DNA of 7,690 nt. Origin: Sphingomonas paucimobilis (GTDB taxonomy: Bacteria; Pseudomonadota; Alphaproteobacteria; Sphingomonadales; Sphingomonadaceae). The notes under the pieces are model-generated. The model had not been told where the DNA came from and did no database searches. It saw nothing but the letters and a program-made list of their open reading frames with translations. The translations under genes and the position numbers were made by a program. Location of the stretch: NCBI GenBank assembly GCA_945860425.1, contig CAMAQU010000074.1, positions 1 to 7,690 on the forward strand. The letters run 5' to 3'. Positions 1 through 6,641 of this stretch are shown here, in pieces. Each line of letters begins with the position of its first letter. The first letter of the stretch is position 1.

Positions 1-823
1 TCTTAATCTTCCACCCGCTTTTCAAAAGCGCGTAGCAAATGCTGGCGAGCACCACATTGACGCCAAGCAAAAGACCCGCTCCAAAGCCGAGAGGAATATC
101 CGCCTGCCCGATAAAGCCATAGCGAAAGCCAGAAATGGCATAATGGAAAGGATTGGCATGACTAATAGCCGCAAAAGTCGGCGACAATTTATCAACCGAG
201 TAGAAGGTGCCAGACAAGAGAGCGAGCGGCGCAACAACAAAATTGCTGACAGCCGCCGCATGATCAAATTTTTCAGCCCAAATGGATGTCAAAACGCCCA
301 AGAACGCGAGCATCGCCGAACCCAACAACCCGAACAGGAGTATTGCCCAAATATGCTTAGGCGTGACATGCACGCCCGGCCAAAACAGCATCGCAAACCA
401 GATTGCGGCTCCGACGAACACCGCACGCGTCACAGCCGCACCTGCAAGGCCAAAGAGCACTTCCGCCGATGACAGGGGCGGCATAAGATAATCCACAATG
501 GTGCCCTGAATTTTACCGACCAGCAGCGAGAAGCTGGAATTGGCAAAACTATTCTGCATCATGCCCATGATAATCAGGCCGGGGGCGAGGAAATCGCCAA
601 ACGGAACGCCCAAAATCTCTTTGCGCACACCGGAAAGGGCGACTGTGAAAATCACCAGATATAAGAGGGTTGTCAGCGCGGGGGCCCAAATGGTTTGGAG
701 CTGCACCTTGAAAAAGCGCCGAACCTCCTTCACATAGAGAGCTTGAAGACCCGCCCAGTTGACCGCGCGAATGGCGGGAACACCGGGTTGGTTGTGTATG
801 GCAATTTCGGACTCGCTGTTCAT
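1..823 (-). CDS. ABC-2 type transporter permease (YadH-like), 3' end outside window
   Basis: Integral inner-membrane subunit of an ABC exporter; the partner ATPase is not in view and the substrate cannot be told. The open frame reads 274 codons from ATG at 823 to the left edge with no stop. It has a short cytoplasmic N-terminus, then hydrophobic segments at about residues 46-64, 78-101, 121-147, 157-182, 190-209 and 245-267. Family hallmarks are PPLSSAE (115-121), LSGTFYSVDKLSP (203-215) and NPFHYAISGFRYGF (224-237), as in the YadH/NodJ group of ABC-2 permeases. Family members are usually about 255-280 residues, so only a few residues should be missing. ATG 823 is the first start after an in-frame TAG; an AGGCGA about 8 bases upstream is a weak ribosome-binding site. 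It diverges from gcrA. The family is secure, the substrate unknown. Confidence 0.9.
   Translation of the reverse strand, partial: MNSESEIAIHNQPGVPAIRAVNWAGLQALYVKEVRRFFKVQLQTIWAPALTTLLYLVIFTVALSGVRKEILGVPFGDFLAPGLIIMGMMQNSFANSSFSLLVGKIQGTIVDYLMPPLSSAEVLFGLAGAAVTRAVFVGAAIWFAMLFWPGVHVTPKHIWAILLFGLLGSAMLAFLGVLTSIWAEKFDHAAAVSNFVVAPLALLSGTFYSVDKLSPTFAAISHANPFHYAISGFRYGFIGQADIPLGFGAGLLLGVNVVLASICYALLKSGWKIK
810..814. promoter_or_regulatory. GANTC (CcrM-type) site upstream of gcrA
   Basis: GACTC lies in codons 4-5 of the divergent permease gene and 86 bases upstream of the gcrA start. GANTC is the CcrM methylation target and GcrA binding signal in alphaproteobacteria. It may only be a chance site, and it is far from any promoter I can place for gcrA. 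Confidence 0.3.
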
Positions 824-836
824 GATGTAATCGCCT

Positions 837-852
837 ATCGGCTATGGCCGAT
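837..852. repeat. perfect 6-bp inverted repeat in the permease/gcrA divergent gap
   Basis: ATCGGC and GCCGAT flank a 4-base TATG spacer, forming a perfect inverted repeat. It lies 13 bases upstream of the permease start and 47 bases upstream of gcrA. There is no T-run, so it does not resemble a terminator. Its place between divergent genes would suit an operator, but the regulator is unknown and a short palindrome like this could arise by chance. Confidence 0.35.
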
Positions 853-899
853 TGTCGCAAGGGTGGCGGTCAGTCCTAATAGTTTGAAATGGTGAGTAC

Positions 900-1565
900 A
901 TGTCCTGGACCGATGAACGCATCGAACAGCTAAGAACGATGTGGAGCAAGGGGATGACAGCATCCCAAATTGCCGAAGAGCTTGGCGGCGTCAGCCGCAA
1001 TGCTGTGATCGGCAAGGCGCACCGCCTTGGGCTTCAGTCGCGCCCTTCGCCAGTAAAGTCCAGCGATGGCGAAGGCGGCGCAAGTCGCAAGCCCACAACG
1101 CCGCGCGCTAAAGCAGCGGCTGCCGCCCCTGCTGCAAAGCCGCAAGCGCCTGCGCCGCAACCGCGCGCGACAGAGCAGCCGCCCGTGCAAAAAATCGCCC
1201 GGACAGCCAATCCAGACCAAATGCCGCCGACAATCCGATCCATTGGGCCGGGCGGCTTTGTGCGCCAAAACCCAGGTGAACAATCTTCGCCGCCGCCGCC
1301 GGCACCGCCACGTCGGCTGGTTCCTGCGCGCCCCAGCCCCGAAATTGCGGATAAGACATCTTTGCTCGATCTGAATGATCGCATCTGCAAATGGCCACTT
1401 GGCCACCCGGGTGAGCCAGATTTCCACTTTTGTGGTGATAAGGTGAACCCCGGCTTTCCCTATTGCGTCAACCATTGCAGCCTTGCCTATCAGGCACAAA
1501 TGCCACGCCGCGATCGCAAGCCGCTTCCCTTCGCAATCCCGGGTGCGAAACCCAGCGGGGGATAA
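900..1565 (+). CDS. gcrA: GcrA cell-cycle transcriptional regulator
   Basis: GcrA binds DNA at CcrM-methylated GANTC sites and contacts sigma-70 RNA polymerase to tune cell-cycle promoters. The N-terminus (residues 1-45: SWTDERIEQL, ASQIAEELGGVSRNAVIGKAHR) is the family helix-turn-helix DNA-binding domain. Residues 50-150 form a Pro/Ala/Arg-rich disordered linker. The C-terminus (about 155-200: CKWPLG, PGEPDFHFCGD, PYCVNHCSLAYQ) is the conserved polymerase-contacting domain; it has Cys163, Cys178, Cys189 and Cys193 plus His192, a spacing that could hold a metal, though I do not know this to be shown. At 221 residues it is longer than Caulobacter GcrA (about 173), apparently because of the linker. 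A GGTGAG at 891-896 is a modest ribosome-binding site for this ATG. parE follows 50 bp downstream on the same strand. Confidence 0.95.
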   Translation: MSWTDERIEQLRTMWSKGMTASQIAEELGGVSRNAVIGKAHRLGLQSRPSPVKSSDGEGGASRKPTTPRAKAAAAAPAAKPQAPAPQPRATEQPPVQKIARTANPDQMPPTIRSIGPGGFVRQNPGEQSSPPPPAPPRRLVPARPSPEIADKTSLLDLNDRICKWPLGHPGEPDFHFCGDKVNPGFPYCVNHCSLAYQAQMPRRDRKPLPFAIPGAKPSGG

Positions 1566-1579
1566 GTTGAAAGGGACGC

Positions 1580-1615
1580 TTGCACGGCTGACTCAGGCAC
1601 GACTATATCCCTGTC
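1580..1615 (+). promoter_or_regulatory. predicted parE promoter with GANTC in the spacer
   Basis: TTGCAC (1580-1585) and TATATC (1604-1609) are spaced by 18 bases and resemble sigma-70 -35 and -10 elements. GACTC at 1590-1594 lies between them. Counting from the -10 hexamer, the expected +1 is about 1616, the A of the parE ATG. In Caulobacter, GcrA acts on sigma-70 promoters whose methylated GANTC sites lie in or near the core elements, and this layout matches. The hexamers are imperfect (3/6 and 4/6), so the promoter is a prediction. Confidence 0.5.
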
Positions 1616-3592
1616 ATGTCTGAAGATCTGTTTGCGTCCACACCTGCCGCCTCTTCTGGGTATGACGCATCTTCAATTGAGGTTCTTGAGGGACTGGAGC
1701 CAGTCCGGCGGCGCCCCGGCATGTATATTGGTGGCACGGATGAACGCGCTTATCATCATCTTGCCGCCGAAGTTCTCGACAATGCGATGGATGAGGCCGT
1801 TGCAGGTCACGCCACACGCATTGAAATCCTGTTGGAAGCTGGAAATCGGCTGACAATAACGGACAATGGTCGTGGCATCCCCGTTGATCCACACCCCAAA
1901 TTTCCCGACAAATCTGCCCTTGAGGTCATTTTGTCGACGCTCCATTCCGGCGGAAAATTCAACGGCAAGGCTTACGCCACTTCGGGTGGTCTGCACGGTG
2001 TTGGCGTCTCGGTTGTGAACGCCTTGTCGTGTGATACCGTTGTCGAAGTTGCACGTAATAAAGAGCTGTTCCGCCAGCGCTTTTCACGTGGTCAGACATT
2101 GGGTCCGTTGGAAAAGCTTGGCCCGGTCAATAATCGCCGCGGTACAAGCGTTGCCTTTACGCCCGATCAGGAGATTTTCGGGGAAATGAGCTTTAAGCCC
2201 AACCGCTTATTTCGGCTGGCACGCTCCAAAGCCTATTTGTTCGCAGGCGTTGAAATACGCTGGAAGTGCGCCGCTGCCCTCATTTCTGATGACACCCCTG
2301 AAGAAGCCGTGTTCCAATTTCCCGGTGGTCTGGCCGACCATCTGCTGGAGCAAATTGGGGACCGCGAATGCGTGGCGGCCGATTTTTTTGCCGGGACGCA
2401 GGATTTTCCGGACGATCAAGGCCGCGTTGAATGGGCCGTTGCCTGGCCGCTTTGGTCAGAAGGTAGTTACAGCTATTATTGCAACACCATTCCCACACCA
2501 GATGGCGGAACGCATGAAGCCGGCCTGCGCGCCGCGATTGTGAAGGGCGTGCGTGCCTTTGGCGCACTGGTGGGTCTCAAAAAGGCAGAAGGCCTTCAAG
2601 CCGAAGATGTGGTGACTGGATCAGAAGTCATGCTGTCCGTCTTTATCCGCGACCCGCAGTTTCAGAGCCAGACCAAGGACCGCCTGACATCCCCGGAAGC
2701 TGCCCGGCTCGTTGAAAATGCCGTGCGTGATCATTTCGACCATTTCCTTTCTGGCAATATGGAGCGCGGCAAGGCGCTGCTCGGCTTCATGCTGGATCGG
2801 ATGGATGATCGCCTCCGGCGCAAGGCGGAAAAGGAAATCAAGCGGAAGACCGCGACCTCTGCCCGTAAATTGCGTTTGCCGGGTAAGCTGACAGATTGCT
2901 CAGAAGACGGGCCGGAAAGAACGGAATTGTTCATCGTCGAGGGCGATAGCGCGGGCGGCTCTGCCAAGCAGGCGCGTGATCGCAAAACGCAGGCGATTTT
3001 GCCTATTCGCGGTAAAATCCTCAACGTCGCCTCCGCCACGTCGGATAAAATCCGGGCCAATTCCGAAATCGCCGATCTCGCGCTGGCGCTGGGCTGTGGG
3101 ATGCGCAAAGACTGCAACCCAGATGTTTTGCGCTATGAACGCATCATCATCATGACCGACGCCGATGTGGATGGCGCACATATTGCAACATTATTGATGA
3201 CATTCTTCTTCCAAGAAATGCCTGACATTGTGCGGCGTGGGCATCTCTACATTGCCCAGCCCCCGCTTTATCGACTGACTGTCGGGGCAAAGTCCCTCTA
3301 CGCCCGTGATGATGCCCATCGCGCGAAGATTGAGGCAAATGAGTTCAAAGGCAAGAAGGTCGAAGTATCGCGCTTCAAAGGCTTGGGGGAAATGAACCCG
3401 GGTCAGTTGAAGGAAACGACGATGGATCCCAAGACACGGTCGCTGATCCGTGTTACCCTTCCGCAAGAATATGAAGAGCGTGCCGGCGTTCGCGATCTAG
3501 TTGACAGGTTGATGGGTAAAAACCCAGAGCACCGCTTCCGCTTCATTCAAGAAAATGCATCCCGGATAGATGAAGAGGTAATCGACGCATGA
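1616..3592 (+). CDS. parE: DNA topoisomerase IV subunit B
   Basis: ATPase subunit of topoisomerase IV, which with ParC separates linked daughter chromosomes. The GHKL ATPase domain is at the N-terminus: LEPVRRRPGMYIGGTD (27-42), Glu52 with Asp55-Asn56 for ATP/Mg, ITDNGRG (81-87, Asp83), and the ATP lid GGLHGVGVSVVNAL (124-137). A transducer domain runs to about residue 400. The TOPRIM domain has EGDSAGGSAKQARDRKTQAI starting at Glu442 and the metal-binding DADVD at 515-519, followed by RFKGLGEMNPGQL and MDPKTRSL. The length of 658 residues and the absence of a long GyrB-type insert fit ParE rather than GyrB. The start is supported by the MS(D/E)DLF-type N-terminus I associate with sphingomonad ParE, although no ribosome-binding site precedes it (see the promoter entry). 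Its TGA overlaps the next gene by ATGA. Confidence 0.95.
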   Translation: MSEDLFASTPAASSGYDASSIEVLEGLEPVRRRPGMYIGGTDERAYHHLAAEVLDNAMDEAVAGHATRIEILLEAGNRLTITDNGRGIPVDPHPKFPDKSALEVILSTLHSGGKFNGKAYATSGGLHGVGVSVVNALSCDTVVEVARNKELFRQRFSRGQTLGPLEKLGPVNNRRGTSVAFTPDQEIFGEMSFKPNRLFRLARSKAYLFAGVEIRWKCAAALISDDTPEEAVFQFPGGLADHLLEQIGDRECVAADFFAGTQDFPDDQGRVEWAVAWPLWSEGSYSYYCNTIPTPDGGTHEAGLRAAIVKGVRAFGALVGLKKAEGLQAEDVVTGSEVMLSVFIRDPQFQSQTKDRLTSPEAARLVENAVRDHFDHFLSGNMERGKALLGFMLDRMDDRLRRKAEKEIKRKTATSARKLRLPGKLTDCSEDGPERTELFIVEGDSAGGSAKQARDRKTQAILPIRGKILNVASATSDKIRANSEIADLALALGCGMRKDCNPDVLRYERIIIMTDADVDGAHIATLLMTFFFQEMPDIVRRGHLYIAQPPLYRLTVGAKSLYARDDAHRAKIEANEFKGKKVEVSRFKGLGEMNPGQLKETTMDPKTRSLIRVTLPQEYEERAGVRDLVDRLMGKNPEHRFRFIQENASRIDEEVIDA

Positions 3593-4011
3593 AGACATTT
3601 GGTGCTTTGGCAGGCCTTGTTTTGCTCACCGCCTGCGGCTCTCAATCCTCAAGCGAAAGCTCTGAGGAAAGCAGCGCGACAGAAACCAGCGCGCCTGTGC
3701 AGGTCAGTTCGGCAGGCGCACGGCCCGATGGGTTTGCCCAATGTGCGGCCTGCCACGCGGTTGCCAAGGGTGCGCCAAATGGCCTTGGCCCCAATCTTTG
3801 GGGCATTGCTGGCACCAAGGCCGGTGAATTGGCTGGCTATCAATTCTCCCCAGCGCTGAAGGCGTCTGGCCTTGTCTGGGATGAAGCGACGCTCAACAAA
3901 TGGCTCGAAAATCCCCGCGCGCTCGTTCCCGGCAATAAAATGTCTTACAGTGGAATGAAGGATGAAGCCAAGCGCAAGGAACTTGTGACTTGGCTGCTGG
4001 CGCAAAAATAA
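3589..4011 (+). CDS. membrane-anchored (lipoprotein) class I cytochrome c
   Basis: A monohaem c-type cytochrome expected to carry electrons on the periplasmic face of the inner membrane. The N-terminus is a lipoprotein signal with lipobox LTAC, giving lipidated Cys16 after cleavage. A flexible Ser/Glu-rich tether follows (residues 17-45), then one c-type domain: haem-binding CAACH at 52-56, the GLGPNLWGI and GYQFSPAL segments, and Met118 in PGNKMSY as the likely axial ligand. This pattern resembles mitochondrial cytochrome c and the membrane-bound CycM-type proteins; the lipid anchor replaces a transmembrane helix. The start overlaps the parE stop (ATGA), and GAAGAGG at 3572-3578 is a good ribosome-binding site 10 bases upstream. 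Coupling to parE is unrelated in function. Redox partners cannot be told from the window. Confidence 0.9.
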   Translation: MKTFGALAGLVLLTACGSQSSSESSEESSATETSAPVQVSSAGARPDGFAQCAACHAVAKGAPNGLGPNLWGIAGTKAGELAGYQFSPALKASGLVWDEATLNKWLENPRALVPGNKMSYSGMKDEAKRKELVTWLLAQK

Positions 4012-4037
4012 CCTGCCTGTAACCCGCCGGCTCTTGT

Positions 4038-4859
4038 TTAACTTGACGGACCGGCGCGTTGCAGAACCCGTTTTGCCATGTCGACGTGCATTGTTTCCAC
4101 CATGCGATCTCTAAATCGTTCCGCGCCGCCTGAGGCCGCCGCCAGAAGCGCTTTTGCGTCCTCTATTTCGTTCTCGCTGGGCATGAAGGCAGCGTTTGCG
4201 ATCTCGATTTGATTGGGGTGGATCAGGCTTTTCCCATCAAAGCCCAAGGCGCGCCCTTCCCGGCATTCCGCATCAAAGGCGTCGGGATCATTCAAATCAT
4301 TGAAAACGGAATCCAGCACCCAGATATCCGCTGCCCGGGCCGCGAGAATGATTGTTTGCAGCGCCATAGCCAAGGCATGTCGGCCACTTGAGGGCGGCAG
4401 GCGGAGCGTATTGGCAAGATCATTCGCCCCAACGATGAACCCGGCCACATCCTCTGCCTCTGCAATCTCTGCGGCACGCAGGACACCTCGGGGTGTCTCG
4501 ATCATGGCGAGCAAAGGCTTGCGCACCTGTTCTGCCACATGCTGGGCTATGACGGCATCCTCAACCTTGGGCAGGACGACAAAATCGCATCTGGCCTCTC
4601 GCACGGCCATAAGATCTGCCTTGTGCCAGATTGTCTCCGCAGCATTGACGCGGATAGCCGTCAAGCGGCCTCCAAAACCTTCTGCCATGGCATCTATAGC
4701 GGCAAGCCGGGCTTCGTCCTTCATCCCCGGCTTTACGGCATCCTCTAGATCGAGAATGATCATATCCGAGGGCAGAGAACGCGCCTTTTCAATTGCCCGC
4801 GCATTGGATGCGGGCATGTAGAGTGCAGAGCGTGGGGCAAGGAAGGCGTCCACAGTCAT
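4038..4859 (-). CDS. CitE/HpcH-family CoA-ester lyase
   Basis: A TIM-barrel enzyme of the HpcH/HpaI aldolase/citrate lyase family, which cleaves or hydrolyses CoA esters such as malyl-CoA or citramalyl-CoA. Family features in order: PRSALYMPASNARAIEKA (9-26), DLEDAV (37-42), Arg70 in AIRVN, PKVE (97-100), metal-ligand Glu121 in MIETPRG, Asp147 in VGANDLA, and DGKSLIHPNQI near residues 229-239. At 273 residues it matches stand-alone CitE-like proteins; no CitD or CitF is nearby, so it is not a citrate lyase subunit. AAGGAAGG at 4875-4868, 8 bases before the ATG, is a strong ribosome-binding site. The gap to the upstream pckA stop is 21 bases, so the two are probably one transcript. A role in feeding acetyl-CoA or C2/C3 units to central carbon metabolism is inference; the exact substrate is unknown. 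Confidence 0.88.
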   Translation of the reverse strand: MTVDAFLAPRSALYMPASNARAIEKARSLPSDMIILDLEDAVKPGMKDEARLAAIDAMAEGFGGRLTAIRVNAAETIWHKADLMAVREARCDFVVLPKVEDAVIAQHVAEQVRKPLLAMIETPRGVLRAAEIAEAEDVAGFIVGANDLANTLRLPPSSGRHALAMALQTIILAARAADIWVLDSVFNDLNDPDAFDAECREGRALGFDGKSLIHPNQIEIANAAFMPSENEIEDAKALLAAASGGAERFRDRMVETMHVDMAKRVLQRAGPSS

Positions 4860-4880
4860 GGTCCAAACCTTCCTTTGCGA

Positions 4881-6485
4881 TCAGGCTGCCTTGGGTGCCG
4901 CCTGACGGACGCCCTTATCAACATGGTCCTCAAATTGAGCAAAATTATCGATGAATTGCTGCACCAGCGTGCGGGCGGTCTGATCATAATGATCCGCGTC
5001 TTCCCAGGCCTTGCGCGGGTCTAGCAATTTGCTGTCCACCCCTGGGACGGACACAGGAACATCAAAGCCAAAATTCGGATCTTTGCGGAACTCGGCCGTA
5101 TTCAGGCTGCCGTCGAGCGCGGCATTGAGCAACGCGCGCGTCGCCTTAATCGGCATACGGTTGACGCCAGGCATCGTCGCTTTTCCGCCCGTCCAGCCGG
5201 TATTGACCAGCCAGCACGTCACGCTGCCCTTCGCAATGCGTTCCTTCAAAAGATTGCCATAGACAGATGGGTGACGCGGCATGAAGGGCGCACCAAAGCA
5301 GGTCGAAAACGTCGCTTCTGGTTCTGTCACGCCAATTTCTGTGCCCGCAACACGCGCGGTGTAGCCAGACAGGAAGTGATACATGGCCTGATCCGGCGTC
5401 AGCTTCGCGATGGGGGGCAAGACGCCATAGGCATCCGCCGTCAGCATGATGATATTCTTTGGCACCGGCCCCATATTTTCAGCCGAGGCGTTCGGAATGA
5501 AATCAATCGGATAGGACCCACGGCTGTTTTCAGCCAAGCTATTGTCATCCAGATCGAGTTGGCGCGTGATGGGATCGATCACAACATTTTCCATCACCGT
5601 GCCAAACCGCTTCGTCGTGGCAAAAATTTCCGGCTCGGCTTCTGCCGAGAGGCGGATCATCTTTGCATAGCAGCCACCTTCAAAGTTGAAGACCGCCGTG
5701 TCCGACCAGCCATGTTCATCATCGCCAATCAACGTACGGCTGGCATCGGCCGACAACGTCGTCTTACCTGTGCCTGACAGGCCAAAGAAAATCGCCGTAT
5801 CGCCATTCGCGCCAATATTCGCGGAGCAATGCATCGGCATGACGCCCTTGGCTGGCAGCAAATAATTGAGAATGCCGAACACCGACTTCTTCATTTCACC
5901 AGCATAAGCCGTGCCGCCGATGAGAATCAGTTTCTCACTGAAATTGACAGCGACGACCGTTTCGCTGCGGCAGCCATGGCGTTCCGGATCAGCCCGGAAG
6001 TTTGGAAGATCGATAATTGTGTATTCCGGAACAAAGCCCGCCAGTTCTTCCTCTTTGGGACGCACCAGCAATGTCCGAATGAAAAGATTATGCCAGGCAT
6101 ATTCGTTGACGACGCGAACGCGAACGCGATGTTCCGGCTGCGATCCGCCAAAAAGGTCAGCAACAAACAGCGTGTCCCGCTTTGCGACTTCAGCTAGAAA
6201 ATCTTCTTTCAAAGCGTTGAAAAAGGCCGGATCCATTGGAACGTTGGTTTTTCCCCACCAAACCGTATCTTCCGTCTCTGCGTCTTTGACGATGAACTTA
6301 TCCTTGGCAGAACGCCCCGTGTGCTTACCCGTAGCAACAACCAATGGCCCGTCGGCGGCAAGAATACCCTCGCTGCGGCGCACAGCCTCTTCGACCAGCG
6401 GGCTGGTAAGCAAATTCCAGTGGATGGCCGCATTCGTATGCAGTCCCTGTTGAGCAAGGGTGAAAGCGGGGACTCTGTCAGCCAC
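4881..6485 (-). CDS. pckA: ATP-dependent phosphoenolpyruvate carboxykinase (GTG start)
   Basis: Converts oxaloacetate and ATP to PEP, CO2 and ADP, the first committed step of gluconeogenesis, in the cytoplasm. Numbered from the GTG: KHTGRSAKDKF (Arg58 for substrate), GEMKKS with Lys200, MHCSAN with His219, P-loop GLSGTGKTT (235-243), IGDDEHGW with Asp256, and RGSYPIDFIPNA. Lys200, His219 and Asp256 match the spacing of the Mn ligands in E. coli PckA. The GTG gives 534 residues, close to the family norm, and GGAG (6497-6494) sits 8 bases before it. The frame stays open to a TTG at 6551, which would add 22 residues with no counterpart I recognise; that TTG also has an AAGGA 5 bases upstream, so a longer form is not excluded. 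It diverges from chvI and leads the lyase gene. Confidence 0.93.
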   Translation of the reverse strand: MADRVPAFTLAQQGLHTNAAIHWNLLTSPLVEEAVRRSEGILAADGPLVVATGKHTGRSAKDKFIVKDAETEDTVWWGKTNVPMDPAFFNALKEDFLAEVAKRDTLFVADLFGGSQPEHRVRVRVVNEYAWHNLFIRTLLVRPKEEELAGFVPEYTIIDLPNFRADPERHGCRSETVVAVNFSEKLILIGGTAYAGEMKKSVFGILNYLLPAKGVMPMHCSANIGANGDTAIFFGLSGTGKTTLSADASRTLIGDDEHGWSDTAVFNFEGGCYAKMIRLSAEAEPEIFATTKRFGTVMENVVIDPITRQLDLDDNSLAENSRGSYPIDFIPNASAENMGPVPKNIIMLTADAYGVLPPIAKLTPDQAMYHFLSGYTARVAGTEIGVTEPEATFSTCFGAPFMPRHPSVYGNLLKERIAKGSVTCWLVNTGWTGGKATMPGVNRMPIKATRALLNAALDGSLNTAEFRKDPNFGFDVPVSVPGVDSKLLDPRKAWEDADHYDQTARTLVQQFIDNFAQFEDHVDKGVRQAAPKAA

Positions 6486-6490
6486 TGAAC

Positions 6491-6497
6491 TATCTCC
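6491..6497 (-). promoter_or_regulatory. ribosome-binding site deciding the pckA start
   Basis: On the minus strand GGAGATA precedes the GTG at 6485, with 8 bases between GGAG and the start codon. It supports the shorter pckA product over the TTG at 6551. Confidence 0.65.
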
Positions 6498-6575
6498 ATA
6501 AATCGTACCGGATGAGGGTCGGCGCGTAACCGCGGCAGGAAATATCGTCAAGCGCGTCCTTCGTGCTTTATGCGC

Positions 6576-6601
6576 AACATTGCCGAAAACATCGAATGTT
6601 T
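6576..6601. promoter_or_regulatory. AACAT repeats and 15-bp palindrome between pckA and chvI
   Basis: AACAT occurs at 6576-6580 and again at 6588-6592, 12 bases apart. The second copy is part of a perfect palindrome: AAACAT (6587-6592), spacer CGA, ATGTTT (6596-6601). The cluster lies 40-65 bases upstream of the chvI ATG and about 90-115 upstream of the pckA GTG. OmpR-family regulators such as ChvI commonly bind repeats about one helical turn apart, so an autoregulatory or shared operator is plausible. No experimentally defined motif was compared. Confidence 0.4.
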
Positions 6602-6614
6602 CTAAGGAAGAAAA

Positions 6615-6641
6615 ATGCTGCGCGACTTAGGTAGGCTTTGA
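6615..6641 (+). CDS. 8-codon leader ORF overlapping the chvI start
   Basis: ATG at 6615 is preceded by AAGGAAG (6604-6610), the strongest ribosome-binding sequence near chvI, 6 bases from the AAGGA core to the ATG. The frame reads MLRDLGRL and stops at TGA 6639-6641, whose A is the first base of the chvI ATG (TGATG). It contains three leucine codons, two of them CTG/CTT and one rare TTA, plus a rare AGG arginine. The arrangement is that of a translationally coupled leader peptide. It is too short for homology support, so it could be coincidental, but ribosome-binding site, spacing and overlap all agree. Confidence 0.45.
   Translation: MLRDLGRL

Noticed and set aside
143..895. Small plus-strand frames and the 549-860 minus frame over the permease gene
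   Set aside because: The permease reads continuously through the region with clear membrane segments and ABC-2 motifs; the other frames are its shadows.
1270..1310. GCC/CCG repeats in gcrA as a microsatellite
   Set aside because: They are explained by Pro/Ala codons of the disordered linker and are not regular tandem units.
930..1499. Long minus-strand open frame opposite gcrA
   Set aside because: It is a shadow of the GC-rich gcrA linker: low-complexity Arg/Ala-rich translation, no ribosome-binding site, and the plus-strand gene is clearly recognised.
4025..4056. CGCCGG-N20-CCGGCG stem at the convergent ends of the cytochrome and lyase genes, as a terminator
   Set aside because: The loop is 20 bases, there is no T-run directly after the stem on either strand, and one arm lies within the lyase coding sequence.
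4213..4821. 202-codon plus-strand frame opposite the CoA-ester lyase
   Set aside because: Its Ser/Arg/Ala-rich translation matches no family, and the minus-strand frame carries intact lyase motifs.
5271..6453. Plus-strand frames opposite pckA
   Set aside because: They lie antisense to an intact, motif-complete pckA and have no recognisable domains.
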